Of a DNA stretch of 64,000 bases, positions 42,542-50,366 are shown one piece after another. The stretch is from NCBI GenBank assembly GCA_964435115.1, contig CAYSYM010000006.1, positions 1-64,000 of the forward strand. Direction: 5' to 3'. This stretch comes from CAYSYM01 sp964435115 (GTDB lineage: Bacteria > Chloroflexota > UBA6077 > CF-72). The notes beneath the pieces are model-generated. The model was not told where the DNA came from, did no database searches, and was given only the letters and a program-made list of their open reading frames with translations. Position 1 is the first letter of the stretch; the number at the start of each line of letters is the position of its first letter. The translations under genes and the position numbers were made by a program.

Positions 42542-43638
42542 GGCGCTTCCTCCGCCAGAGCTGGGCGCGCTGGGCATGAGCCCGCCGGGAGGCTACGCGC
42601 CTGGGAGCCGGCGAGCACATCGCGGAACGCCGCGGCTCGACTCGGTCCGGGCGCGACCTCGGCGGAGCGTACGGCGTCCGCCACCTCCGCCTCGGCACGG
42701 CGGGCGAACACCGCGTCCTGCTCGCCGTCCAGGAGGCCGCAGCGGCGCAGGTACGTGCCGAAGAGCGGGATGGGGTCGCGCTCGCGCGCCCGGGCGACTT
42801 CCTCAGGCTGGCGCAGGTCGCCCACCTGGCTGGTATGCTGCCCGATCCGCGTCACCCGCGCCTCGATCAGGGTCGGTCCATCCCCGCGGCGCGCCCGCTC
42901 GACCGCCTCGGCGGTCACGCGGTACACCGCCAGCGGGTCCGCGCCGTCCACGCCGACGCCCGGCATGCCGTAGCCGACTGCCCGGTCGACCACGCTCCCA
43001 ACGGCTGCCTGCCGGGTGAACGGGACCGAGATGGCGATGCCATTGTTCTCGCAGAAGAAGATGGCGGGCAGGCGGTGGATCGCCGCGAAGTTCAGACCTT
43101 CGTGGAAGTCGGCCTTCGACGAGCCCCCATCGCCGAAGTAGGCGATCGAGACGCTCCCGTCACCGCGCAGCCGGCTCGCCAGCGCCGACCCCACCGCGTG
43201 CGGGATCTGCGTCCCCACCGAGCCGGAGATGCTCATCAGCCGCAGGTCCCGCCGGGCCCAGTGCCCGGGCAGGTTCTTCCCCCCGGACGACGGCCCCTCG
43301 GCGCGGCCGAAAAAGTCCAGCAGGATCTCCCGGGCCGCCAGGCCGCGGGCGTAGGCTGCCGGCACGCTGCGGTAGTAGAGGTAGACCGTGTCCTCGGGCC
43401 GGAGGGCCCGGATGCTGGCGATCTGCGCCGCCTCGTGGCCGTCTGAAGGGATCGCGACGTCGATCGCCCCCTGGAACGCCAGCCGCAGCGTCTGCTCGCT
43501 CAGCCGCCGCGTGACGAGCAGCGCGTAGTACACCTCCAGCGCGTCGGCGTCGCTCCAGCCCAGTGCCCGATGCGCGGGCACGCCCAACCGCCCCCGCGGC
43601 GCACCACGCTTCCGCGTCGCGACTGCGCTCGTCCCCAT
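42529..43638 (-). CDS. Second 2-oxo-acid dehydrogenase E1-alpha subunit
   Basis: A 369-residue E1-alpha paralogue, first gene of the operon. The thiamin-diphosphate motif runs from AYFGDGGSSKADFHEGLNF to CENNGIAIS. It differs clearly from the other E1-alpha in this operon (GDGGAQKGEVHEAM) and is closer in style to the conventional one at 56493. No E1-beta is adjacent to it, so it may share the fused E1-beta. The C-terminal 35 residues are Ala/Ser/Pro-rich and overlap the DpgC-like start. The ATG has AAAGGGGCGG upstream. TAAGAT about 34 bases before the ATG is a possible -10. Confidence 0.9.
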   Translation of the reverse strand: MGTSAVATRKRGAPRGRLGVPAHRALGWSDADALEVYYALLVTRRLSEQTLRLAFQGAIDVAIPSDGHEAAQIASIRALRPEDTVYLYYRSVPAAYARGLAAREILLDFFGRAEGPSSGGKNLPGHWARRDLRLMSISGSVGTQIPHAVGSALASRLRGDGSVSIAYFGDGGSSKADFHEGLNFAAIHRLPAIFFCENNGIAISVPFTRQAAVGSVVDRAVGYGMPGVGVDGADPLAVYRVTAEAVERARRGDGPTLIEARVTRIGQHTSQVGDLRQPEEVARARERDPIPLFGTYLRRCGLLDGEQDAVFARRAEAEVADAVRSAEVAPGPSRAAAFRDVLAGSQARSLPAGSCPARPALAEEAPWHS

Positions 43639-43760
43639 GAGCCGCCCCTTTGCAGCTTTCTTGCTGCTATCTTACGGCTCGCCCGCTCGCAGTGCCGCCG
43701 CCTCTCGCCGCGCACGCTACGATAGCGGTGGCGAGGCCAGGCGTGGGGATCGAGGCCGAA

Positions 43761-45530
43761 ATGGGAGAGCCCTCGGAGGGCGAGCGTGGCGCCCGGCGTC
43801 GCGCGCTGAACGACGAGGTGGCCCGACTGTTCGAGGAGATCGCCGACATCCTCGAGATCAAGGGCGACCAGCCGTACCGCGTCAACGCGTACCGCGCGGC
43901 CGCGCGCAACGTCGCCGCCACCCCCACCCGGCTGGACACCCTGTTCGCCGAAGGCCGGCTGAGAGAGATCAGAGGGATCGGCGAGGCGCTCGAGGCGAAG
44001 ATCGTCGAGTACCTCTCCACGGGTCGGCTGGAGTACCACGAGCAGCTCAAGCGGGACTTCCCGGCCGGCCTGGCCACCCTGCTCGAGGTGCCGGGGCTCG
44101 GCCCGACGCGGGCCCGCCTGGTCTTCCAGCAGCTCAACATCTCCAGTGTGGCCGACCTGGAGCAGGCCGCGCGTGCGGGCCGGCTGCTGGAGGTGCCCGG
44201 GTTCGGCAGCAAGAGCGTGGAGAACCTCCTGCACGCGCTCGACCGCATGAAGGGGCGCACGACTCGCAGCCTCCTCTCCACGGGGTGGGAGATCGGCGAG
44301 GACGTGCGGCTGGCGCTCGAAGCGACTGCCGCGGCGGATCGCATTGCCGTCGCCGGCAGCGTGCGTCGCATGCGGGAGACGATTGGCAACGTGGACGTGG
44401 TAGCGGCCGCGGCCGGTGGCGCGGCACCGCTGCTGGATGCCCTGGCCCACCTGCCCAACACGGTGGAGGTGCTTCGACGAGACGCCAGCTCGGCGGCGGT
44501 GCTCCTCTACGGTGGCATCGAGGTGAGACTGCACATCGTCCGGCCGGAAGAGTTGGGCGCCGCGCTCGTCTGGCACACCGGGTCACGAGCGCACGTCGAG
44601 CGTCTCGTCCAGCTCGCCCGAGAACGTGGCTGGCGCCTGGCCCCACAGGGGCTGGAAGACGCGGCCGGCAGGCCCTTGGCGGGCGAGGACGAGCCCGACG
44701 TGTACGCGCGCCTCGGGCTCCCGTGGATCCCGCCCGAGCTCCGCGAGGACGCGGGCGAGATCGAAGCGGGGCGGGCCGGTACGCTCCCCCGGCTCGTGGA
44801 GCTCGCGGACCTCAAGGGTGACCTGCACTGCCACACCAACTGGACTGACGGCGTCCACACGCTCGAGGAGATGGCCAGGGCCGCGCAAGCCAGAGGCTAC
44901 GAGTACATGGCCGTGACCGACCACAGCCAGGCGCTGGCCGTGGCGCGCGGGCTGACGCCCGAGCGGCTGGCCGACCAGCGCCGGCTGGTGGACCGGCTCA
45001 ATCACAAGCTGGCGCCGTTCACGGTCCTGCTCGGCACCGAGATGGACATCCTCCGCGACGGAACGCTCGACTTCTCCGACGAGGTGCTGGACTCGCTCGA
45101 CTACGTCTCGGCCTCGATCCACAGCGGGTTCAGCCAGCCGCGCGAAGTGATGACCGCGCGGATCGTGAAGGGCCTCTCGAACCCGTACGTGCACGTCCTG
45201 AACCACCCCCAGGGCCGGCTGATCCGGCGTCGAGAGGGGTATGCGGTGGACCTGCAGGCCGTCGTGGAGACGGCCGCTCGCGTGGGCTGCGCGCTGGAGG
45301 TGAACGCGCAGCCCGACCGGCTCGACCTGGACGGCGCGTGGGCGCGGAAGGCGAAGCTGGCCGGGGCGCGGCTCACCATCAGCTCCGACGCGCACTCGAC
45401 GCGTAACCTTGACCTGCTCCGGTACGGGGTGGGGACGGCCCGGCGCGGCTGGATCACGGCCGGCGACGTGCTCAACACGCGTCCGCTGGGCGAGCTGCGC
45501 GCCTTCTTGCGGGCGCGGCGGCCGGCGTAG
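43761..45530 (+). CDS. polX: PolX-type protein, degenerate polymerase site, intact PHP nuclease
   Basis: This 589-residue family X protein has an N-terminal helix-hairpin-helix region (IRGIGEALEAKI, VPGLGPTRARLV), a polymerase palm and a C-terminal PHP domain. In the palm, GSVRRMRETIGNVDVV has Asn210 and Asp212 where the DxD metal ligands are expected, and the third Asp position is Arg256 (GGIEVRLHIV). Polymerase activity is therefore doubtful. The PHP metal ligands look complete (GDLHCHTNWTDG, VTDHS, GTEMDIL, SASIHSGF, LNHPQGR, SSDAHS), so it may act as a repair nuclease. ATG 43761 is preferred; GTG 43728 and GTG 43743 are in frame, and TACGAT lies four bases before the former. Confidence 0.88.
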   Translation: MGEPSEGERGARRRALNDEVARLFEEIADILEIKGDQPYRVNAYRAAARNVAATPTRLDTLFAEGRLREIRGIGEALEAKIVEYLSTGRLEYHEQLKRDFPAGLATLLEVPGLGPTRARLVFQQLNISSVADLEQAARAGRLLEVPGFGSKSVENLLHALDRMKGRTTRSLLSTGWEIGEDVRLALEATAAADRIAVAGSVRRMRETIGNVDVVAAAAGGAAPLLDALAHLPNTVEVLRRDASSAAVLLYGGIEVRLHIVRPEELGAALVWHTGSRAHVERLVQLARERGWRLAPQGLEDAAGRPLAGEDEPDVYARLGLPWIPPELREDAGEIEAGRAGTLPRLVELADLKGDLHCHTNWTDGVHTLEEMARAAQARGYEYMAVTDHSQALAVARGLTPERLADQRRLVDRLNHKLAPFTVLLGTEMDILRDGTLDFSDEVLDSLDYVSASIHSGFSQPREVMTARIVKGLSNPYVHVLNHPQGRLIRRREGYAVDLQAVVETAARVGCALEVNAQPDRLDLDGAWARKAKLAGARLTISSDAHSTRNLDLLRYGVGTARRGWITAGDVLNTRPLGELRAFLRARRPA

Positions 45531-45711
45531 GGTGGGGACCGGCTGCCCGGGCGCGGCGCCGGCGGTATACCGTTAGGAGACCGCGGCACTCCGGTGCGCG
45601 GCACCTGCTGGGTCCGTGGGCCGCCGATAGCCGGTTCGGGTCGCACGCTGGCCCACGGGCTGGACCATCAAGGAAGCGGAGCGCAGAGCGCTTAGAACAC
45701 GAGGATCTCGC

Positions 45712-46179
45712 ATGGAGCCTGTCGTCGCCAACCTCGCCGACCTCTTTCGCGCCGTCCACCACCAGTTGCGGGACGCCGTTCGCAACCTGGATGCCGAGGG
45801 CCTGGCCTGGAGGCCGGGCCCCGACACCAACTCGATCGCCACGCTCGTCGTGCACCTGCTGAGCGCAGAGCGCGAAGCCCTGCTCATGGCCCGCGGCCTG
45901 GATCCGCGGCGCGACCGCGACGCCGAGCTGGTGCCCAGGGCAGAGGGCAGCCACGAGCTAGCCGCGCGCATCGACGCGGCCGACGAGCTGCTCGACCAGA
46001 TGGCGCCCGCCGTCACCGCCGCTGACCTCGGCGCGATGCGCGAGCGTGCGCTCGGCGGGACGAACACCAGCCTCTACTGGCTGCTCCGCTACTACGGCCA
46101 TAGCCGCGAGCACCTCGCCCACGTCCAGCTCACCAGGCAGTTGTACGAGCAGCGCAAGGCGGCCGGCGTGGCCGACTGA
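45712..46179 (+). CDS. DinB-superfamily protein
   Basis: A 155-residue four-helix-bundle protein of the DinB/YfiT group. Three His typical of the metal site are visible: one in TLVVHLLSAERE and two in GHSREHLAHVQ. Some members are bacillithiol or mycothiol transferases; others have no known role. It stands alone with a purine-rich stretch (CACGAGGATC) before its ATG. The 180 bases upstream show no clear promoter besides a TAGAAC near 45690. Confidence 0.75.
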   Translation: MEPVVANLADLFRAVHHQLRDAVRNLDAEGLAWRPGPDTNSIATLVVHLLSAEREALLMARGLDPRRDRDAELVPRAEGSHELAARIDAADELLDQMAPAVTAADLGAMRERALGGTNTSLYWLLRYYGHSREHLAHVQLTRQLYEQRKAAGVAD

Positions 46180-46288
46180 GGGGGAGCGGAGCGAGCCGAG
46201 CTGCGCGCTTACGGCCTGTCTGCCAGCCCACCACGCGCCGCCTTCACGAGCTCGGCCTGGCCGCGTGCCAGGGGGTATCAGACGGTTG

Positions 46289-47710
46289 TTAGCGCAGTGA
46301 GCTGGGGAGGATGGCGAGCTGCATGCGGTATTTCGCCACGGTGCGCCGGGCGATGTGGATGCCGCGCTCCTCCAGCCGCTCCACGATCTCGGAGTCGGTG
46401 AGGGGCGCGCCTTCCTTTTCGATCACCTCTTTCAAGACGTCCTTCACGCTCAGGCTGGGTGTGAAGAAGTGCGCGTAAGGGATCACCTCTCCGCTCGGTA
46501 GCATGAGGTACTTGCTCGCCGTCGCGCGGCTGACAGTACTCTCGTGCACCCCCAGCTCCTGCGCCACGGCGGCACGGCTGAGTGGCTTGAGGTACCGCAC
46601 GCCCTTCTCGAGGAACGTGCGCTGCTGCTGCACCAGGCAGCGGGTGATGTTGAAGAGCGTCTGGCGGCGCTGGTTGATGTTGGAGATGAAGAGCTTGGCA
46701 CGCCCGACGTAGTGCTGGACGTGCTTCTTCTCGTCCGGGCTCATCTCCCCGCTGCTGCGGTGCAGCTCGGCCGCGAGGCGCGTGTAGATTGGGTTGATGC
46801 GGAGCAGGAAGCGCTTGCTCTCGACGACCTCCACGTCGAAGTCGCCCTCCGGCCCGCGTGAGACCACCACGTCCGGGACCACGTACATGGCCCGCGTGTC
46901 GCGGTCGCTCCGGTTCATCGGCGAGAACCCATGGGCGGGGTGCGGGTTCAGCTTCTCCTTGACGAAGCCCCAGACGGCCTCAACCTGCTCGATCGGGATC
47001 TTCAGCTCGTGGGCGATGCGGCTGAACTTGTGCTCGCCCATCTCGGTGAGGTACATGCTGACGATCTCGCGCGCGTACGGCTGGTAAAGTCCGCGTTCTT
47101 CGAGGTGACCGAGCTGGATCAGCAGGCACTCGCGCAGGTTGCGGGCGCCGATGCCCACCGGTTCCTGGCTCTGCAGGACTTTCAACACCGCCCGGGCGCG
47201 GTCTTCGGAGACGCGCAGCTCATCGGCGACATCCTCGATCCGGACGGCCAGGTAGCCCTTCTCGTCCAGGCTGCCCACGAGGTACTCCGCGATGGGCAGG
47301 TCTTGCTCGGGCAGCAGAGCCCCCAGCTCCAGCAGGAGCTTCTCGGCGAGAGTCTGCTCGGCGGCGACTCGCGCCATGGGGTCGAACTCTTCGTCGTCGG
47401 GCGCCCGGTTCTGCGGCTCGGAGAGGTCCGCGTACTGGGTGCCCGGGCTGTCGACGCTGGCTCCCCCGCCCTCCTTCTGGCGCTGGATGCAGCGTGGGCA
47501 GATGGACCCATGCATCTCGGTCCCGCAGGCCGGGCACGTCGAGACTTCCACCAGCTCCAGCGCTGGGTTCTCGTTCAGCTCCGCCGAGATGGCCTGCTGC
47601 AGCTCTTGGGACGACAGCTCCAGGATGTGGTTCGCCGCGACCAGCCGCGGCGATACCTTCAACGTCTGCGTCTGAGCGTGCTCGTGGGTGAGTTCCAGCT
47701 CCAGCTCCAT
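46289..47710 (-). CDS. rpoN: RNA polymerase sigma-54 factor with zinc-ribbon insert
   Basis: This 473-residue sigma-54 has region I (about 1-50, QTLKVSPRLVAANHILELSS, then NENPALELVE). Where region II usually lies, four Cys form a likely zinc ribbon (CPAC at 59-62 and CPRC at 71-74). The core-binding region and the HTH (GVHESTVSRATASKYLM) follow, ending in the RpoN box ARRTVAKYRMQLAILPSSLR, nearly canonical. It recognises -24/-12 promoters and needs an AAA+ activator; one is encoded about 0.8 kb away. A convincing -24/-12 element was not seen in this window. Confidence 0.93.
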   Translation of the reverse strand: MELELELTHEHAQTQTLKVSPRLVAANHILELSSQELQQAISAELNENPALELVEVSTCPACGTEMHGSICPRCIQRQKEGGGASVDSPGTQYADLSEPQNRAPDDEEFDPMARVAAEQTLAEKLLLELGALLPEQDLPIAEYLVGSLDEKGYLAVRIEDVADELRVSEDRARAVLKVLQSQEPVGIGARNLRECLLIQLGHLEERGLYQPYAREIVSMYLTEMGEHKFSRIAHELKIPIEQVEAVWGFVKEKLNPHPAHGFSPMNRSDRDTRAMYVVPDVVVSRGPEGDFDVEVVESKRFLLRINPIYTRLAAELHRSSGEMSPDEKKHVQHYVGRAKLFISNINQRRQTLFNITRCLVQQQRTFLEKGVRYLKPLSRAAVAQELGVHESTVSRATASKYLMLPSGEVIPYAHFFTPSLSVKDVLKEVIEKEGAPLTDSEIVERLEERGIHIARRTVAKYRMQLAILPSSLR

Positions 47711-48133
47711 GGCTCCCGTCCCGCCGCGGGTCCGAACGTCCGCCCGTCTCGCGTTGGTCCCTCCCTGCGCTGCGCGCCTCGCTCGCTATTCTCTCAGACG
47801 GCCGCGCCTGGGGGCGCGTCTGGGCCAATCCCTAGCGAGCTCTGGCCGTCTCGCTGGCGTCGGGGGACGGGGGCATGGCTCCGAACCCGGCCAACGTCGG
47901 CCCGCCCAGTCCGGCGTGGCGGGAATCCCGACCCCGGTGGGACCGCCACGCCGGAGGCAGCTCCTTCGGCGGCGGCCTCAGGCTGGTACCTCCCACCGCA
48001 CGTCCGTCAGCGTGCGCTAGGCAGCGTTGGAGTGGGGCTGTCCCGGGGCACGAGACACGGAACGGGCTGCCTCGGCGAGCCGCGTGGCTCTGCCGACTCC
48101 AGTGCTCGCCGAGGCGTCCGGGCCTCGCCGCCG
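47711..48133. other. Gene-free stretch upstream of rpoN
   Basis: About 420 bases between the rpoN start and the end of a small gene on the same strand. The open frames running through it are shadows or lack features. It should contain the rpoN promoter; no element was recognised with confidence. Confidence 0.4.
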
Positions 48134-48469
48134 CTAGAGCCGTTTGATGCTCTTCTCGGCGCGCCGGAAGGCCTGGTCGACGACGTCTTCGATTTCCGAG
48201 AGGACCGCGAGCAGGGCCGGCTTGAGCTCCGGGATCACCTTTTGCATCAAGAACTCCCGACCCGCTTCCATGCTGTCTGCACCGGTCCAGTCCCGGGCGA
48301 GCCTGGCCACACGACTCGGCGGCTCCACCTGTTCGCGCGAGCGCCGCAGCAGGAACGCGATGACGCCGGCGGCCAGCGCCGTGGCGAGAACCGTGCCAGC
48401 CGCCATCCCGCCCCGCTCTTCCCAGGGCTTCGTTTCAGCGGCCCCACCAGTCCGACCTTCGTCAACCAT
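48134..48469 (-). CDS. Small membrane-anchored hypothetical protein
   Basis: A 111-residue protein with a hydrophilic start, one membrane segment (about 22-42, MAAGTVLATALAAGVIAFLL) and an amphipathic helical remainder ending in Lys/Arg. It resembles YtxH-like stress proteins in layout only. It follows the sigma-54 activator gene by 31 bases on the same strand, so it may be co-transcribed. Function unknown. Confidence 0.65.
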   Translation of the reverse strand: MVDEGRTGGAAETKPWEERGGMAAGTVLATALAAGVIAFLLRRSREQVEPPSRVARLARDWTGADSMEAGREFLMQKVIPELKPALLAVLSEIEDVVDQAFRRAEKSIKRL

Positions 48470-48500
48470 GAGTGGAGTGTCCCTTCCTTGCGAGGTTCGG

Positions 48501-49916
48501 TCAGACTCGGGTCTCGAGTCCGAAATCGGCCAGCTTCTTCTCTAGCTGCGCAATGTCCATGCCAAGCGCCTTGGCCGCCGCGTGGCGGTTGCCGTCCGCT
48601 CGCTGGATGGCGCGCTGGATCATGCGCGCCTCGACCTCGTGGACCACGTCGTCCAGCGCGACTCCGGCTGCGAGCTTCTGGTTGAGGTCGATGATCGCGA
48701 CCTCCTGGTCGGCGTTCAAGAGCAGGTGGTCGGGTGTAATGAGGCCGCCGCGGGCCAGCACGACCGCGCGCTGGATGCTGTGCTCCAGCTCGCGCACGTT
48801 GCCGGGCCACTCATGCTGGAGCAACGCGTTCAGCGCCTCCTCGCTGATCCGCGCCGGCGGGCTCGCCTGGGTGAAGCGATGCTTCTGGAGGAAGTGCTCC
48901 ACCAGCAGTGGGATGTCCGCTTTGCGCTCCCGCAGCGGCGGCGTGCTGATGGTGATGACGGCCAGACGGTAGTAGAGGTCCTCGCGGAACCGGCCCGCCT
49001 GCACCTCCGCCAGCAGGTCCTTGTTCGTCGCCGCCACCACGCGCACGTTCACCTTGATCGTCTGGCTGCCACCCACCCGCTCGAACTGGCGCTCCTGGAG
49101 GACGCGCAGCAGCTTGGCCTGGAGCGGCAGTGCCATGTCGCCGATCTCGTCCAGGAAGATCGTGCCGTTGTGCGCCATCTCGAAGCGGCCGATCCGCTGC
49201 CGGTCCGCGCCGGTGAAGCTCCCCTTCTCGTGCCCGAACAGCTCGCTCTCCATCAGGGTGGGCGGCAGCGCGGTCAGGTTCACCTTGACCAGGTCGCCCT
49301 TCGAGTACGAGGAGTAGGCGTGCAGCGTCTCGGCGATCAGCTCCTTGCCAGTGCCCGTCTCGCCGATGATCAGCACGTTGGCGTCGGAGGCGGCCACCTG
49401 GCCGATGATCTTGTACAGCCGCTGCATCTGGGAGCTGTTGCCGACGATCCGTTCGTTGAGCGCCCTTCCGTCCACGCGGCTGCGGACGAGCTCGCGTATG
49501 AGGCGCTCTTGCTCGAAGTACCGCTTGATCGTGAAGAGGACGTCGTCCAGCTCGAACGGCTTGGTGATGTAGTCGTACGCGCCGAGGTGCATCGCCTCGA
49601 TGGCCGCGCTGGAGGTGCCGTGCGCCGTCATCATGATGGTGGGGACCTTGATGTCCTGGGCGGCGAGGCGGCGCATGATCTGGATCCCGTCCTGCTCCGG
49701 CATCCGCAGGTCCACCAGCAGCAGATCGGGCTCTTCGCTCGGGACCAGGCGCAGAACCTCGTTTCCGCTCTTGGCCTCGAGCGCCTCGTAGCCTTCCCCG
49801 CGCAACAGCTCGGCGAGCATCGACCGGATCGCGGCGTCGTCGTCGGCGATCAGGATGCGCCTGTGTCCCCTGGTGGCCGGCTGCTCGGGCGCAGGGGTAG
49901 CGGCGGGTGCGACCAT
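48501..49916 (-). CDS. Sigma-54-dependent response regulator (NtrC/AtoC type)
   Basis: This 471-residue activator has a receiver domain (phospho-acceptor Asp69 in LLLVDLRMP, Lys in YITKPF). The AAA+ domain has Walker A IGETGTGKE, the sigma-54 contact loop GSFTGA (an accepted variant of GAFTGA), Walker B GTIFLDEIGDM and the R-finger region FREDLYYRLAV. A Fis-type HTH closes it (IQRADGNRHAAAKALGM). ATG 49916 follows GGAGGAGTGAGG. The partner kinase is not adjacent. It lies on the same strand as rpoN, about 0.8 kb upstream of it. Confidence 0.93.
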   Translation of the reverse strand: MVAPAATPAPEQPATRGHRRILIADDDAAIRSMLAELLRGEGYEALEAKSGNEVLRLVPSEEPDLLLVDLRMPEQDGIQIMRRLAAQDIKVPTIMMTAHGTSSAAIEAMHLGAYDYITKPFELDDVLFTIKRYFEQERLIRELVRSRVDGRALNERIVGNSSQMQRLYKIIGQVAASDANVLIIGETGTGKELIAETLHAYSSYSKGDLVKVNLTALPPTLMESELFGHEKGSFTGADRQRIGRFEMAHNGTIFLDEIGDMALPLQAKLLRVLQERQFERVGGSQTIKVNVRVVAATNKDLLAEVQAGRFREDLYYRLAVITISTPPLRERKADIPLLVEHFLQKHRFTQASPPARISEEALNALLQHEWPGNVRELEHSIQRAVVLARGGLITPDHLLLNADQEVAIIDLNQKLAAGVALDDVVHEVEARMIQRAIQRADGNRHAAAKALGMDIAQLEKKLADFGLETRV

Positions 49917-50366
49917 CCTCACTCCTCCACCGGAGTCTCTGGCTGCCTGGCTCGTGCAGCGCCCGGCGTCCATGAGCGGCGACCGGGACGCGCGGTAGCG
50001 GGAGCCGAGACCCGTCTCGGGCCTCTGCCCGGGCTGCCGACTCCGCCAGTATGCCACACGCTCCGGTGGACGCCCAGGCTATTGCTGGGCGGCTGGGCGG
50101 GGGCGTAGGCTCGGGTAGGGCCACAGACGACCGTCGTCGGCGTTACGAAGGACCGTGCGAGCCCGCCTGTTTGGAGGTCGAGTGCCCGCCAGCAGCGCCA
50201 GATCGCCTGGGTTGGTCGACCGCCAGACGGCGACCACGGTCCCGTGCAGTGCTACCAGGTGGAGCGATGGTCCCAGCAATCGTTGAGCGACGAACCGCCG
50301 TGGAGGCGCCGTGTCGCCGGTTTCAGGTGCGCCGTGAGGTAAGGGCGCTGCTGGAGGAGCAGTGAG
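49917..50366. other. Gene-free divergent region before an M20 hydrolase gene
   Basis: About 450 bases. Apart from the ribosome sites at both ends (GGAGGAG on each strand) nothing distinctive is seen: no long repeat, no strong hairpin, no RNA gene. Open frames crossing it show no family features. Confidence 0.4.

Noticed and set aside
43761..43763. GTG 43728 as a leaderless start of polX (TACGAT four bases before)
   Set aside because: The spacing is shorter than the six bases seen elsewhere, and the added residues are not conserved-looking; kept only as an alternative.
46289..49916. Sigma-54 type -24/-12 promoters (TGGCAC-N5-TTGC) around rpoN, its activator and elsewhere
   Set aside because: Scanning by eye for GG-N10-GC elements with the right flanks gave no convincing site. 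A matrix search would be needed.
48501..49916. GSFTGA instead of GAFTGA in the sigma-54 activator
   Set aside because: Ser at this position is a known natural variant in active regulators, so it is not evidence of lost function.
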